Made by a program: the position numbers and the translations under genes. The notes below the pieces were generated by a model. It ran no database searches, had not been told where the DNA came from, and saw only the letters and a list, made by a program, of their open reading frames with translations. Below, piece by piece: positions 52,493 to 63,311 of a DNA stretch of 64,000 bases. Numbering within the stretch: position 1 is the first letter of the stretch; every line of letters begins with the position of its first letter. The stretch comes from Adiantum capillus-veneris (lineage: Eukaryota > Streptophyta > Polypodiopsida > Polypodiales > Pteridaceae), in contig CM043945.1 of NCBI GenBank assembly GCA_014529385.2, forward strand, positions 91,277,112 to 91,341,111, in the 5' to 3' direction.

Positions 52493-52728
52493 GTTCTAGC
52501 TCATTATTTCCCACAAATGTGATTTGATTCTTAGAAGTTCAGCAAGAGTAATGGTGCATCTAATAGGAGAAGACAACAAATCATGTAAACTCTTAGTATC
52601 CATTGTCTATGTAATCGGAGTCCACTGAGATGGTACAATTTTTACTTTAGAATTTATTTTGTGTTCCCCTATAAAGGACGGTAGAGTCCTTATAGTTTCT
52701 AGTTTACTCTCCCTAGATACTTTTGTAC

Positions 52729-53434
52729 CTACATCCCCATATAATGATTGATGTCCCCCAGATAGATTTCATGATCCATATTGATCTCAATGATTGGTGT
52801 TGATAGCAACGTGGCACTTTCTTCCTTCGTGTTTTTGATTGTCTCCCAAAGAAAATGTGGCAACAATTCTTCCACCTCAAAAATTTGCGGTTTCTTAAGT
52901 GATTTAGCATCATCCGTGGTGTTCGTTGTAGCCATTGCATCCCATGGTCCTTCTTCTTCTACTATTTTTGCTTTGATCATATTATCTGGATTGTTAGCAT
53001 ATTGTTTGAGTAGGTGTGCCCATCCACAATCATCAGAAAACCCATGGATTTTGATTATTCCTTTTGCATTGGTTTGCTTGAGCATACTTGTTTATACCTT
53101 TGCAGACGCAAGCTTTATTTGCTTCAAAGTTTTCGAGGTTTTTGGTAGTAGTAGAGCTTGGGTAGTCTCTATGAACTTCTTTGCACATCTCCATTTGTTT
53201 GGTTTTGAATTCAAGATGTGGATAAGTCAGTAACCTTTGTTCCAAAGTTTGGTTGTTCTTCAATCTAGCCTTGTAGGCTTGCAACCTAGCATCTAAATGC
53301 TCGTTTACCTTTTCTAGTAAAACTAATCTTCCTGATAAGGTCTTTGACTCTTTCGACCCCTTTGATTTTTCTTTGCTCTCCTATTCACGTTTGAGATGGT
53401 CCCTGGTTTGGTTTAAATCTGTTTCCAAGACCGT
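52729..53434 (-). pseudogene. gag-pro linker, coiled coil and acidic region (family C copy 2)
   Basis: Frame 53,033-53,284 (MQAYKARLKNNQTLEQRLL) continues a Lys/Glu/Leu-rich stretch starting near 53,434 (TDLNQTRDHLKRE), a likely coiled coil. The next frame, 52,729-53,085, carries GFSDDCGWAHLLKQYANNPD and an acidic patch. Neither has a catalytic motif. Confidence 0.5.
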
Positions 53435-53866
53435 CTAAATTTCCTTTAGCCTCTTTACTTTCATTTTGTCTCCTTTGGCTTTCCAAGATTTTTGTAGAGT
53501 GCTTATTGACATGTTTTCAAATTTAGTTTGTTCTGGAAGTTTCAATGCATCCGCCACTGGTTGATTTTTGGCAGCTTTTTGAGCTTGAGCTCTAGTCACC
53601 ACTTTCACAAAAACTGTCAGTTTGGACTTAGATTTGCTTGAACATTGTAAAATTCCAATGACATTGACAGTTGATCTCCCCATGCTGTCAGGATTCTTAG
53701 CACAGTGTTGAAGTAAGTGATCCTTCCCACACCCCTTACAGGATCCAAATATTTTTGGTTGTTGAACTTTATGTGAACAACCTCGTGCCCAATGGTTGCC
53801 TCCACATTCAAAGCATGGACCCTTCGATTGGGAAACTGGTGGGCCCCCCAATGGTTGTCTTGTCAT
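53435..53866 (-). pseudogene. gag double zinc knuckle (family C copy 2)
   Basis: CFECGGNHWARGC and CKGCGKDHLLQHC are two intact CX2CX3HX4C knuckles 21 residues apart, followed by VVTRAQAQKAAKNQP. Both are spelled as in copy 1 at 347-793, where the second is damaged. The x3 spacing distinguishes this family from families E and G (x4). Confidence 0.85.
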
Positions 53867-53880
53867 AGGGCAGATATCCT

Positions 53881-54469
53881 CTAGGCTTGTGGTCCATGAA
53901 CATAAGCATCCATTTTGAATTGATTTCTAGTAATTTGAGCCACATATGATGGTTCAATAGCTTCATTGGTGCTAGCCCAAAATGTACTATCCTCAGTAGC
54001 ATAAGCTACACCCTCAGATTCTCTCACATGGATTTCTGTAGGTTCCTGATAGTAAGCAGTTGGTGGCAACATTGGCTGATTTATGAGTGACTCAGCTAGC
54101 TGTCCATAGCGCACAATGGCCATGTTGTCATGAGGCAAAGGTGTTTGTTGTCCCAATACATGTTGTGGTTGTCTCCTCCTTCTACTGCATTATTGGGTCC
54201 AATCTAGTACATTGGAGGTGGTGGCAATTTCTGCACCATTGGAGGTCCATATGGCCTTTCTCTCACATAGTTTTGGTTATAAAATCACTCATTAGTATCG
54301 TGATTGATGTATTTTTTTCTCGATGGCACACTACTTCAACACTCGTGGAGCATTGACTGCTTGTGGCTACTGCGGCTTCAAATTGGGATTCTGTCGGTAT
54401 GTTTGATTCATTCTGCACATCCCCCTTTGACGACTTGATCCACATTTTGTGTGATTGAAGTAGGAGCAC
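53881..54469 (-). pseudogene. gag proline-rich middle (family C copy 2)
   Basis: Frame 53,881-54,156 reads QQTPLPHDNMAIVRYGQ and PTAYYQEPTEIHVRE, parallel to copy 1 at 754-1,122. Frame 54,263-54,469 is a Ser/Glu-rich spacer. Noncatalytic. Confidence 0.6.
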
Positions 54470-55036
54470 TACATTTTGTAGTTGACTTGTTGGCTAAAAG
54501 AAGAGACACGGTTGGTGTTTGTTTCTACATTCTTCGTGACCTCCTCATACGCCTTACAGTTATCGACTAGATACAACACTTCCCTAGTGACTTGTTCAAA
54601 TGTGGTGCATGCTTTCAAGTGTAAGTACTTTCTTAGAGTTCCGTTTCTTGGCCCTCTATAAAGAGAACTAATAAGTGATCGTCCTATGGTAACTCTCGCA
54701 CCGAACATCTTTTGATGCATTGCTTGAAGCAAAGCAAAGCTTCTTTCACCTTTTCATTTTCCTTTTGTTTAAAAGCATAGATTTAAGAAATTGTGTTGTG
54801 CTTGATTCCCCTCTTAAAGAATTCCTTGGCAAACTCTCACAAGAGTTGATCAGGAAATCTCTCCTATTTAGTGGTTGGAACCAACTGAACGTCGTCCCTT
54901 CCGATGTCAACCCAAAGCCTTCATACTGCGTATGGACATTCGTGACTTGTTCTATCCTTAAGGCTTGCTTAAATATGGAACCATGTGCGTATGGATCTCC
55001 CAATTTGTTATACTCCAATAAATTCAAGGACCACAA
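54469..55036 (-). pseudogene. gag capsid domain (family C copy 2)
   Basis: Frames 54,746-55,036 and 54,469-54,732 read DPYAHGSIFKQALRIEQVTN, YEGFGLTSEGTTFSWFQ (a gag capsid motif of the L-x-G-x-A-x-x-W-[FY] type) and RNGTLRKYLHLKACTTFEQV. A frameshift near 54,735 separates them. The N-terminus is cut at 55,036-55,050, where the opposite-strand family F begins. Confidence 0.7.
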
Positions 55037-55075
55037 ATTCTTGGAGATGGGGGCACAATGATGATGCCCCCATGT

Positions 55076-56060
55076 TTGTTAATTATCTTTTCACTAGGTT
55101 GCAACAAGCTATGAGCAACCCCGCTTTGCAAGCCAAAGTTACTCAACAACTTTGTGCTTATGGGATTTCCTTTCCTCTCCAATAGGAGAGAGAGCTTAGG
55201 AGGCCTCTTGGTGAGACCACCAAAAGAAGACTCTCTCCCATATAAGAGGAGGAATCCAAAGATCAAGAAAGTAATGAATCCCTAAATTCCTCCGAAGATG
55301 TGGCTCCACAAAGAAGGCGGACTAAACGATCGCCAACTCCTCCCAAGAGGAAACTGTTAACCCATAGTCCTTCTCCTCGTCACTCCAAAAGGGAAGAGAG
55401 GAAACAAAGGAAGAAAAGGGCAAGAAAGAGGTCACCCTCTTCTCCTTCTTCTTCACCTTCCTCCTCTACCGATGAAAGCTATGGATATTCTCCTAGAGAA
55501 TGCAAGAGGGGAGGACATCGAAAATATTTCCCTACATGGCGAAGGTCACAAAAGCTAAAGAAGTTCAAAGAGGGAGGAAAGAGTATCTCTTTTCTCACCT
55601 ATGATGGCACCTTTGGTGCTACCTACAAAGTATTGGCCTTCATCCAACAATTTGATGCGGCCTTTGGAGGCAAGGGCTTCACGGAGTCCTCCAAGCTACA
55701 TCATGTAGCTATGCACTTCCAAAAATCAGCACTTCAATAGTGGGCTAGCCTTCGTGAAAACGGCGAATCCCCAAAGACATGGAAAACTCTATGAGTTTCC
55801 ATCATGAAGCAATTCCTTGCAAGTGATGCAAAGGACAAAGTGCTCATTGAATGGCAGAGCTTGAGGCTTCTCTCTCATGAGTCTATCAACAAATATGTGG
55901 ACAAGTTTTGGGATTTACATCTCAAGTCTACTATCTTTCAAAAGATAGACTTTGCTGAGAAAAAGTAACAATTATGTGCGAGATTACTTGAAGAGATGGC
56001 CGAGTATGTCAACTCTCAACGGCCTAGTTCTATCAGCAAAGTAATCCACCATACCATGGT
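55076..56060 (+). pseudogene. gag N-terminus and capsid (family F)
   Basis: Frame 55,300-55,740 (146 aa) has an Arg/Lys/Ser-rich start (RRTKRSPTPPKRK) and then FLTYDGTFGATYKVLAFIQQ and FTESSKLHHVAMHFQKSALQ. A stop at 55,738 replaces a Trp before WASLRENGESPKTW. The capsid continues to MKQFLASDAKDKVLIEWQSL and SINKYVDKFWDLHLKS. These are the usual gag capsid order (F-x-G, A-x-x-W, Y-x-x-x-F-x-x-L). Confidence 0.78.
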
Positions 56061-56239
56061 TGCTTCACGCATCAATTTCCAATAAGGGGCTAGATGGAAT
56101 GTCAGGCCCAGGGAAAATAAAGACAAAAGTGATGCAAAGGGAAAAATTAATGTCCAAAATTTTTTCCAAGGCCATTTCAACAACAACAAGAACAATCGGT
56201 CCAAGGAGAAAGAAGTTTACAAAGGTACAAATAAAATCT

Positions 56240-56640
56240 CTCATGAAGAGATTGAAACTTTTAGCAAGGATCACAAATGTTTTAAGTGTGGGGAGCAAGG
56301 ACATGGTTATCATTATTGCCCCAAAAGAAATGCTTGCAATGAGACTCCTAGAGCTTCCACTATCGAAGCTCCAAAAGAGGATGCTTATTACAAAGGATCA
56401 CCTCTCTCCTATGCTTGGGAAAAGGTAAGGGAGCATGATGCCTTCATCTTGTTTGACCCTAGTTCTACTCACAACTTCATATCAACTGAGTTGGCCACCA
56501 AGTTGGGCATTCAAGCTTTTGAGATGGGAGATGCTGTAACTGTCGATGCCGCTTTCAAGGGACAGCAAGCCTCCGTTACTCCCTTGATTGGGAAGTTGAG
56601 GCTTCATGTCCAAAGCGATGTCGACAAAGAATAATTCTTT
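56240..56640 (+). pseudogene. gag zinc knuckle and protease (family F)
   Basis: Near 56,274-56,315 the reading CFKCGEQGHGYHYCPKR is a CX2CX4HX4C knuckle. In 56,449-56,634 the protease reads FDPSSTHNFISTELATKLGI: the catalytic D-S-G is D-P-S, so the active site is damaged. VTVDAAFKGQQASVTPLIGK and, after a stop, AILGALWF (ILG-x-x-W) follow. Shifts occur at about 56,430 and 56,632. Confidence 0.78.
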
Positions 56641-56694
56641 ATCTCTCCTCTCCAACATGAGGATGCTATCCTAGGGGCACTATGGTTCAACTGC

Positions 56695-57334
56695 ATGGCT
56701 GCGAGCATGAAGTTCCCTGAAAGGAGAATCTACTTCACCTACAAGGGAAACAATATGTATATAGATGCTAATGAGTCTGGTCATACTATACCACTAGTAA
56801 ATCCTCTTGCCCTTGATAAATCAATGAAGAGCTCAGTTTCTGCGTACATGATTTTTGTCAAAGAGTCCCTAAAAGGTCCTAATGTTTCATCAAAGATGAA
56901 TGGTAGGAATCAAGAAGAGTTAGACTTGTCTAGCTTTCTAAAAGGATTCCAAGATGTGTTCATCGATGATATCCCTATGGACTTACCCTACAAAATGAGG
57001 GGATGATGACAATTCAATTGAGCTCCTATCAGGAAGCTCACCGCCTAACAAACCTCCTAGTCGAGTTTCCCAAGCTCAACAAGAGGAGATCATGAGGCAA
57101 GTACAAGAATTGGTGGACAAAAGGATGGTGAGGTCTAACTCCTCTCCCTTTTGTTCTCTAGTCCTTTTAGTGCAAAAGAAAGATGGTACATACTGCATGT
57201 GTGGACTATCGCACACTAACCATATCACTATCAAAAATAGATTTCTCGTACCTTGGGTAGAAGATCTGTTTGATAAGTTACAAGGCTCTACCTACTTCAG
57301 TAGGGTTGACCTTAAAAGGGCTACCATCAAATAA
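56695..57334 (+). pseudogene. protease-RT linker and RT fingers (family F)
   Basis: Frame 56,695-57,006 includes FQDVFIDDIPMDLPYK, the segment before RT. Frame 57,092-57,334 has RMVRSNSSPFCSLVLLVQKK (S-P-[WF]-x-x-P-V-x-x-V-x-K-K), NRFLVPWVEDLFDKLQGSTYFSRVDL with motif A Asp in SRVDL. A two-frame shift follows. Confidence 0.8.
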
Positions 57335-57968
57335 GGATAGTGAATGAAGATATCCTAAAGACCGTGTTTTGTACAACGTTTGGCCTTTATGAATATCTAG
57401 TCATGCCTTTTGGCTTGACTAATGCACCAGCTACATTTAATTGATTAATGGATAAAAATTCACTGGAGAGTTCTTTGATATCATCATCTACTCCAATTCC
57501 TTAAAGGAACACAAGCAACATCTCCAAGTGATTTTTCAAGCATTAATGGAGAATAAGCTTTTTCTCAATCAAAAGAAAACCGAATTTTTCCTTTGAGAGA
57601 TTCAATACTTAGGTCATATTATCTCTCAAGATGGTATCCGTATGGATCCATCAAAGTTGGAGGTAATAAAAGCATGGCCTAATCCAAGGAATCTACATGA
57701 GCTAAGAAGCTTTATTGGTATGTGTGCATACTATAGACACTTCATAGCAAAATTCTCTCAAATAACAGGACCATTACATGACTTAACAAAGAAAAACGTT
57801 AAGTATTCATGGACTGGTAAGGAGCAAAGTGCTTTTGACAAGCTCAAAGAGAAGCTTACCTCCCAACCAGTCCTTTGCTTTCGGATCTCTCAAAGCCATA
57901 TGAGGTCCAATGTGATGCTTGTGGTGATTGCCTTGCAGCAGTCTTGCTTCAAGAAGGGCATGCCATAG
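57335..57968 (+). pseudogene. RT palm/thumb (family F), motif C lost
   Basis: [20 protein letters not shown] and NAPATFN are visible in 57,355-57,445. At motif C the reading is FFDIIIYSNSLKEH (57,470-57,500) instead of F-x-D-D-I-L-I-Y-S, with one Asp deleted, so the polymerase is dead. The thumb, 57,642-57,968, reads WPNPRNLHELRSFIGMCAYY and is otherwise intact. Confidence 0.82.
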
Positions 57969-58260
57969 CATATGAGAGCCGAAGGCTCAATACGGATGAA
58001 CGGTCTTAGCCATTTATGAGAAAGAGTTGTTAGTTGTTCTACATGCCCTAGACACATGGAAGCACTATCTATTGGGGACTCCATACATATTACCAACAGA
58101 CCATCAAAGTCTCAAGTACTTTATGACGCAAACAAAGCTTTCCAACAAACAAATGAGTTGGGTAAATTTTCTTTCGCAATTTAATTTCCACATTGCTTAC
58201 ATTGCTAGTAAGCACAATCAAGTGGCTGATGCACTTTCACGACAACCAAAAGTTAATGTT
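57880..58260 (+). pseudogene. RNase H (family F)
   Basis: YEVQCDACGDCLAAVLLQEG keeps the first catalytic Asp. AIYEKELLVVLHALDTWKHY keeps the Glu, and LPTDHQSLKYFM the Asp. FHIAYIASKHNQVADALSRQ ends the domain. A frameshift at about 58,010 separates the first motif from the rest. Confidence 0.85.
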
Positions 58261-58925
58261 GTGTCAATAGCAACTCACAATGATCTATCTTCTATGATAG
58301 ATGAGTATGCTATTGACCCTGACTTTAAATATATAATGTCAGCCCTTGTTTTCGGGAAGAGAGAGGAACCATTCACCTTGCAGGATGGTTATATTCTCCA
58401 TGGAAATAGGCTATGCGTTACCCACTTCCTTCGTGAGAAAGTCATGTATGAATCCCATGCTCCTCCCTATGCGGGGCATAGAGGCATTCAACCTACTCTT
58501 CGAGGAGTAGAGACGTACTTTTATTGGCCTACCATGAAAGTGGACATACAAGAGTATGTTTCAAAATGTGTGGTATGCCAAAAGACCAAGTATGATAGAG
58601 GGAAGCAACCCAGATTACTCCAGCCATTTCTAATCCCTGATTCACCATGGGAGAGTATATCCATGGATTTTATCTTTGGATTACCCAAGTCTATCCATGG
58701 GAATACGGGAATATGGACAATAGTCGATAGGTTTAGCAAGCAAGCACACTTTATCCCTATCAAGAAGACTATTAAGGCACACCAAATGGCAACTCTCTTC
58801 ATATCCCAGATTTTCAAACACCATGGATGCCAACATCCATCGTGTTAGATAGAGATCCTAGAATGATTAGTAATTTCTGGAAAGGTCTCTTCAAAAATCT
58901 AGGTACAAGATTGAATTTCTCTTTG
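58260..58925 (+). pseudogene. Integrase (family F), truncated by an L1
   Basis: H2C2 site: HRGIQPTLRGVETYFYW..CVVCQK. Core: SISMDFIFGLPKSIHGNTGI and IVDRFSKQAHFIPI (first Asp), then VLDRDPRMISNFWKGLFKNL with the second Asp, then GTRLNFSLAYH. The next residues should be P-Q-T-D-G-Q-x-E, but L1 sequence begins within 15 bases, removing the Glu and the C-terminal half. A frameshift lies at about 58,840. Confidence 0.85.
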
Positions 58926-58929
58926 GCCT

Positions 58930-60139
58930 ATCACCAATGACCAAGGATATGATAGACAAGGTAAATTTTTTCTCTAAAGGTTGTCAGTGGAAAGGGATCA
59001 AGGTGCACGAAAAACTATTAGCCTCGAGGTGGTCTGCCTTGAGACTGGGTGGCATCATGAGAGAGCTGGTGTGAAAGCACAATAGAGCACATGGGTACTA
59101 GAATGGGGGAATTAACAAGGTACTTCTAGAACTCCATCTTGCACTAGTCCCCTTGGTTGTCTAAATGTGTTGGGTAATTATGAACCCTTATTGGAGAGGA
59201 ATTGCTAGAAAGATGAACAATAAAGGACTCCAGCGTTTGATACATTTTTGGGATGGATACAACAAGTGCTAGAAATTGTCTGACCAATTGACTAGTTCCA
59301 ACTCAATGGCACTGAGAAGGTTCTTGTCAATAGAGTTTTATAAGGCCTTGAAAACATTCTGGTGCTGATCTAGGAATCCACTTTTGAGTGGAAACCTTAG
59401 AAATGGCCCATGAGTAGCCAATCCTTCAAACCTCATACCAAGGAAATCTACCAAGCGTTAATGCATGAGGCTGATTGGTTTGCCCCTTTGAACAAACAAA
59501 AATGGTCGAAATCTTGATGGGTTGAGGTCACGAAGAAAATTTGGACTACACATTGAAGATATTTTTGTGGAAGGTGTTGTGGGAGGCTTTGCTGACATGC
59601 ATAAAGATTCATGTATGTGGTATTGGATCTATATTGGCTAGTGAAGACCTCCCCCACCTTTTCATGGAATGCCCGGCAATTAAAGGCCTTGCAAGGAAGG
59701 TGCACAAATGGGTACAAAGAATGTGGAAGATAGGGTTCATCAAGAAGGTGTGCCTTGGTGGAAAAATTTTGGAAGTCCTGCACTTCTAATCTAAACTCAA
59801 ATTTTCAAATACTATTTCTTCAACAATATCTGGAAGGTCAGGAACTGCCGTGTTTTGATAGTGTCCTCTCTACTAGCTTCTCAGAGATTCTACAAGAAAG
59901 TAAGGAGTTAGTATAGGCGATAGGTAAAAGGCAAGACTCGGATGATTGGCTTAGGTGACCCTCGCCATCCAGTCAAGCCATGTCGTGTAAAAGGCTTTTG
60001 GTAATAGTATGGTATTGCATACTTCTAACTAGCCTCTGATGTAACCTTTTGCCCCTCAAGGCTTGGCATGAGCTTGAGGCGGATTTGTATCTTTCTTGGT
60101 GACATACAATCACTCACAATTGTGAGTTTGAAAAAAAAA
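58930..60139 (+). mobile_element. 5'-truncated L1 copy 2 with poly(A)
   Basis: The sequence matches the L1 at 7,880-8,990 in reverse complement over about 1.1 kb, including the block beginning TATTAGCCTC.AGGTGG. It extends about 150 bp further at the 3' end to GTGAGTTTG and a run of 11 A (60,129-60,139). The frame 59,541-59,789 carries HLFMECPAIKGLARKVHKWV, the zf-RVT end of ORF2p. 5' truncation and an A tail are typical of L1 retrotransposition. No target duplication could be fixed between the flanks at about 58,915 and 60,140. Confidence 0.85.
59541..59789 (+). pseudogene. L1 ORF2 C-terminal zf-RVT (copy 2)
   Basis: The 82-residue frame reads FLWKVLWEALLTC, ASEDLPHLFMECPAIKGLA and KVHKWVQRMWKIGF. 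The expected C-x2-C pair before H-L-F is partly degraded (CGIGS). It is otherwise the usual end of plant L1 ORF2p. Confidence 0.8.
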
Positions 60140-60690
60140 AATCTCAATGTCTTTCTTGATCAAATTGAAGAATCTTTGGACCAACATCTACAAGCAATAA
60201 TGATCAACACTTGTTATATCCCTATGTAAGTCCTTTGGAAGCCCCTATTTTAAATCCAGCTATCATCTTGTATTCTTACCTGCCTCTATGCTCCACCACT
60301 TTCTTAGGAGTTGTTTTGTAAATTTTATCTCTCTCTAATACAATTTCAAATGCTATAATGGAACAAAGTGAGGAGTCACGAAGATCTATTGATGTTAACG
60401 GGGGATAAGAATTATGAGGAGTAGGTTTAAATGAGTGCCTACAACCACATGTCATTTTTGTTAGGTTTAATATAGAATTCATTGTCCATTATCCACACGG
60501 TATCACAAATGCTTTGAATATATTTGAGAAAGACCCCACTTAAACAACAAGATTAAAGGCACATATTGGCATTTTATAACAGAAAAAATTGAAAAAAAGT
60601 AAAATAAAAACAAGACAATAAAGGTATCCATTGACAAACTAAAGCGCAAAAACATTTCAATACTTTTGTAAAAAAACCAGATCTCATAAG
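60140..60690. other. AT-rich spacer, no recognised gene
   Basis: A minus-strand frame 60,276-60,482 (68 aa) and its neighbours are not recognisable. The expected continuation of the family F integrase after the L1 is not present, so the L1's right flank is not simply the other half of that element. Confidence 0.4.
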
Positions 60691-60870
60691 CATATAGAAT
60701 AATGAAATGGACCTTTATGAAGTCCTTAAATGAAAGGACTCTTTCACAAAGCAAAATATGAAAGGAAAAATTTATTGAAACAATACTTAACATCATGGGA
60801 TCAAACTCTTATAAATGCACTCTTTAATCCCTTTTTCTCTAAGGCCTTCTTAAGGAAGCCAAAAATAGCT
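60690..60870. repeat. Dispersed repeat, partner at 15,390-15,570
   Basis: Shares AATGAAATGGA, CATGGGATCAAACTC and TAAGGCCTTCTT-like blocks in order with the earlier copy. Non-coding. Confidence 0.5.
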
Positions 60871-60890
60871 TCAAAGCAGCGAACTTAAAG

Positions 60891-61050
60891 TTTTTGGACT
60901 ACATAAGTCCTTAGTAAAGTGTTGCATTTTGGATGTAGCTATGGGCCGGTGGATAAAGCTCCCTTATTAATGCCACATAGCAAGCTAATGATGAAAAACT
61001 TCTCCTTTACTATCTTTTGTAGGCCTTTGTGAGAGGGTGTTGTCATTTCC
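60891..61050 (+). repeat. Dispersed repeat family R1, copy C (partial)
   Basis: TTTTTGGACTACATAAG, CCTTAGTAAAG, TAATGCCACATAG and TGTAGGCCTTTGTGAGAGGG match the first 150 bp of copy A (27,410) in the same order. Confidence 0.6.
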
Positions 61051-61074
61051 TTACCTTCCCCTTTAAAGAGGGAC

Positions 61075-61210
61075 ATCGGTTATAAGACTGGTGGAGACTA
61101 GAAACTGTCTGCTCCACCCAACGTGCCCTACCCTATTTATAGGCTAGTTGAGCTCGCATGCTCAGTTCCCGCTAGGGTCCTACCCATCTTGGCTTACCCT
61201 TGGCCTTACA
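61075..61210 (-). repeat. Start of the family G LTR with TATA box
   Basis: On the minus strand the LTR starts TGTAAGGCCAAGGGTAAGCC at 61,210, directly after a purine-rich AAAGGTGGAAGTAA. A TATA box CCTATAAATAGGG lies at about 61,132-61,144. The far edge is uncertain. The start matches the LTRs at 45,423 and 40,846. Confidence 0.65.
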
Positions 61211-61594
61211 TTACTTCCACCTTTGGGAAGTGTTTTTGTCCTTGCAAACAAAAGTGGGATATTTTTTTGTAGGAACATTAATTTTTCAATCATGGTAAGC
61301 AAAAATGTGCTCAAGTTCATGCCAATGGGTTGGAGGTCTGATGTAATCGGCCAGAATCTGATGGTCAATTACATTGTCGTCCCTGTGCAAGCGTTTACAT
61401 AAACAACTTACATGATAAACCAAATGAATATGATAATTCACAAGTAGAGAAATGTTGTGGGTCATGGCCCATATCACCAGATTGCTTGAATATTTAAATG
61501 GCTCACAATATCTAGGAGATAATTTAGGAATTGGCCCAATTTTTAGATTTTTTGAATGTTCTGGCACACGTAAAAATACCTCTTTTCCTTTCAT
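61211..61594 (-). pseudogene. Integrase C-terminal tail and chromodomain-like start (family G)
   Basis: Frame 61,286-61,594 reads KIGPIPKLSPRYCEPFKYSS (GPY/F-like module), LVYHVSCLCKRLHRDDNVID, ILADYIRPPTHWHELEHIFA. This is the standard end of chromovirus integrase, leading to a chromodomain that is then mostly deleted. YPTFVCKDKNTS next to the polypurine tract is the very end of pol. Confidence 0.85.
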
Positions 61595-61689
61595 GAAGGT
61601 TACTCAGCGACTTTCTCATCAACGTACTTTTTATATCTATCTTGTGCTTGTCGAACATTTTGAAAAGACATTTTCTAGCATGTCCATAT

Positions 61690-62340
61690 GATCTTGGATA
61701 AAGTCCTCGACTTACTAAATTTTCTCAGTAGCCAACTCCACCATAACTAGTGAGCTAGGTTAAAAACTGTACAATCGCTTGAAAGGACTAAAGCATGTTG
61801 TAACATGCTTAGCATTATTATAAGAAAACTTCAAAAGAGGGAGGTAATCTTCTCAATCAAATTGTTTCTTGTTAGAGTATGCTTGTACTATATCCAGGTT
61901 AACTTGTTCAGTCTACCCATCCATCTTTGGATGATCTGCAATACTGATATTGAGTTGTGTTCCTAGGCATTTAAAGACATCCCTCCAAAAGTGACTATTA
62001 CATTTGGAATCATAATCATTGATAATGTTTATGGGCAATCTATATCATTTGCATAGATTGGCAACATATAGTTTGGCTAATTCTAGAGTTTAAATAGTGA
62101 ACTTGGTTGGAATAGACTTACAAAGTCTAGTTAACCTATCTACAACCACCCATATGGAGTCAAGACCTCGGATAGTGGTTGGTAGACCCACAATAAAATC
62201 CATAGAGATACTCTCCCATTCAACACTAGAAATCTCCAAAAGATGTAAGAGACCTCTTGTCCTCAAGTGCTCTACATTATTAGCTTATTTTTGGCAATGC
62301 AAGACATAGTCTTGAGCATACCCATGTAAGCATGGCCATT
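61690..62340 (-). pseudogene. Integrase core (family G)
   Basis: Minus-strand translation across frames: SIWVVVDRLTRLCKSIPTKF (first Asp, about 62,165-62,100), INDYDSKCNSHFWRDVFKCL (second Asp, about 62,020-61,960), then GTQLNISIADHPKMDG and TEQVNLDIVQAYSNKKQFD (Glu, near 61,890). Then LLKFSYNNAKHVTT. All three catalytic acids are readable, but frames break at least four times. Confidence 0.8.
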
Positions 62341-62599
62341 AAGATTGTCATTATATGAGTGCATAAGTTTTCTTTATGTTGGGGTGATCTGCACTAGGAC
62401 TTTCATGACATTCATAAAGAATTTGGCACCAAATATCTATGTCTGTCTCAGTACAAAAAATCTCCCCTTGTGGAGTAGGTATCTACCATCTAGAGAAAAA
62501 TTCTTCCATCTTTGCAGCTCATCTTTCAAAAGAGGATAACTAGTGTGGAGAAAGTAGACACATTGCTAGCATTGGAGTGAAAATGATTTCTCTTTTTGA

Positions 62600-63160
62600 C
62601 ATGGCTCCACATCATGAAGTATGCATTATCATGCTCATATTTACCCTTTAGAGATTCCAAAAATTCACAGGGAAATTTTGTGTAGTTAAGAGAGTTGATA
62701 TCGTGCATGTGACTAAAGAGCATCACCTATCGTCCCTTAACATATCGGAGCTTTCCATCATACTTTTGAAGAATTGCAATACACTTAACTGCTTGACCCT
62801 TCAAATCAGTCTGTTGTGTAAACCATTTTATGCCTTCATAGTCAAACACGATTTCAAATTGAGCACCATACAAGTAATGTCACCATGTCTTTAAAGCAAA
62901 CACAATTTCATAGAGCTCACATTCATATGCTGAATAATTCTACTACTTCAAATCAAGTTTCTTGATTTCAAAGGAATTGCTTTGCCTTCTTGTAGAATAA
63001 CTACTCCAATAGCTCGATTACTAGCATCAATTTCAAGCACAAAAGGTTTTATAGGATCGGCAATAGCTAGAATGGGTGCAATATGTAGAGCGATCTTCAG
63101 ATGTATTCTAGTAAAAGCTCCTTCAATTGATTAGCAACATTTGCTTCTTGTGATGATAGA
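62600..63160 (-). pseudogene. RNase H (family G)
   Basis: PFVLEIDASNRAIGVVILQE (first Asp, near 63,045-62,985) and RHGDI-type remnants of the central helix are readable in minus-strand frames. AFNGLH-like and FKSMMESSDMLRDDRCSL stretches continue to 62,700. Beyond 62,600 the reading leads to the H2C2 part. Heavy frame loss. Confidence 0.65.
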
Positions 63161-63311
63161 GAAGCAGCAAGAGAAGGAGAAGAAGAAGAATGTGGCATTA
63201 AGGAATCACTTACTAGATTGAAAGTAGTATCAACATTGAATAAAAAATGACACAAGGAGTAACACAAAAAAAATTTCTTCTACTTCATTATCTGAAGAGA
63301 GCTTCATAAAC

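Larger units (their letters stand above)
50280..55036 (-). mobile_element. Ty3/gypsy family C, copy 2: gag and protease, decayed
   Basis: Minus-strand order: gag capsid (55,036-54,469), linker (54,469-53,881), double zinc knuckle (53,866-53,435), coiled-coil linker (53,434-53,033), acidic region (53,085-52,729), retropepsin (52,492-52,148, continuing to 51,763), a long linker and a second protease-like segment (about 50,730-50,560). No RT or integrase follows; the inverted repeat and PPR relic lie beyond. The plus-strand family F gag starts immediately at the other end (about 55,050). Confidence 0.78.
55050..58929 (+). mobile_element. Ty3/gypsy family F, nearly complete coding region, decayed
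   Basis: Plus-strand order: basic/Ser-rich N-terminus (55,076-55,500), capsid (55,580-56,060), zinc knuckle (56,270-56,320), protease (56,440-56,700), RT (57,005-57,860), RNase H (57,880-58,250), H2C2 and integrase (58,400-58,925). The integrase is cut by an L1 at 58,930 before the catalytic Glu. Stops and frameshifts number at least ten. No LTRs were found: the 5' side abuts family C and the 3' side is lost. Confidence 0.85.

Noticed and set aside
55047-55072. Small hairpin TGGGGGCA..TGCCCCCA as a terminator
   Set aside because: Rho-independent terminators do not apply to plant nuclear genes, and the site sits at the junction of two retroelements.
60276-60482. Minus-strand 68-aa frame as part of a host enzyme
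   Set aside because: Wording is suggestive in places but no motif is conserved and neighbours are full of stops.
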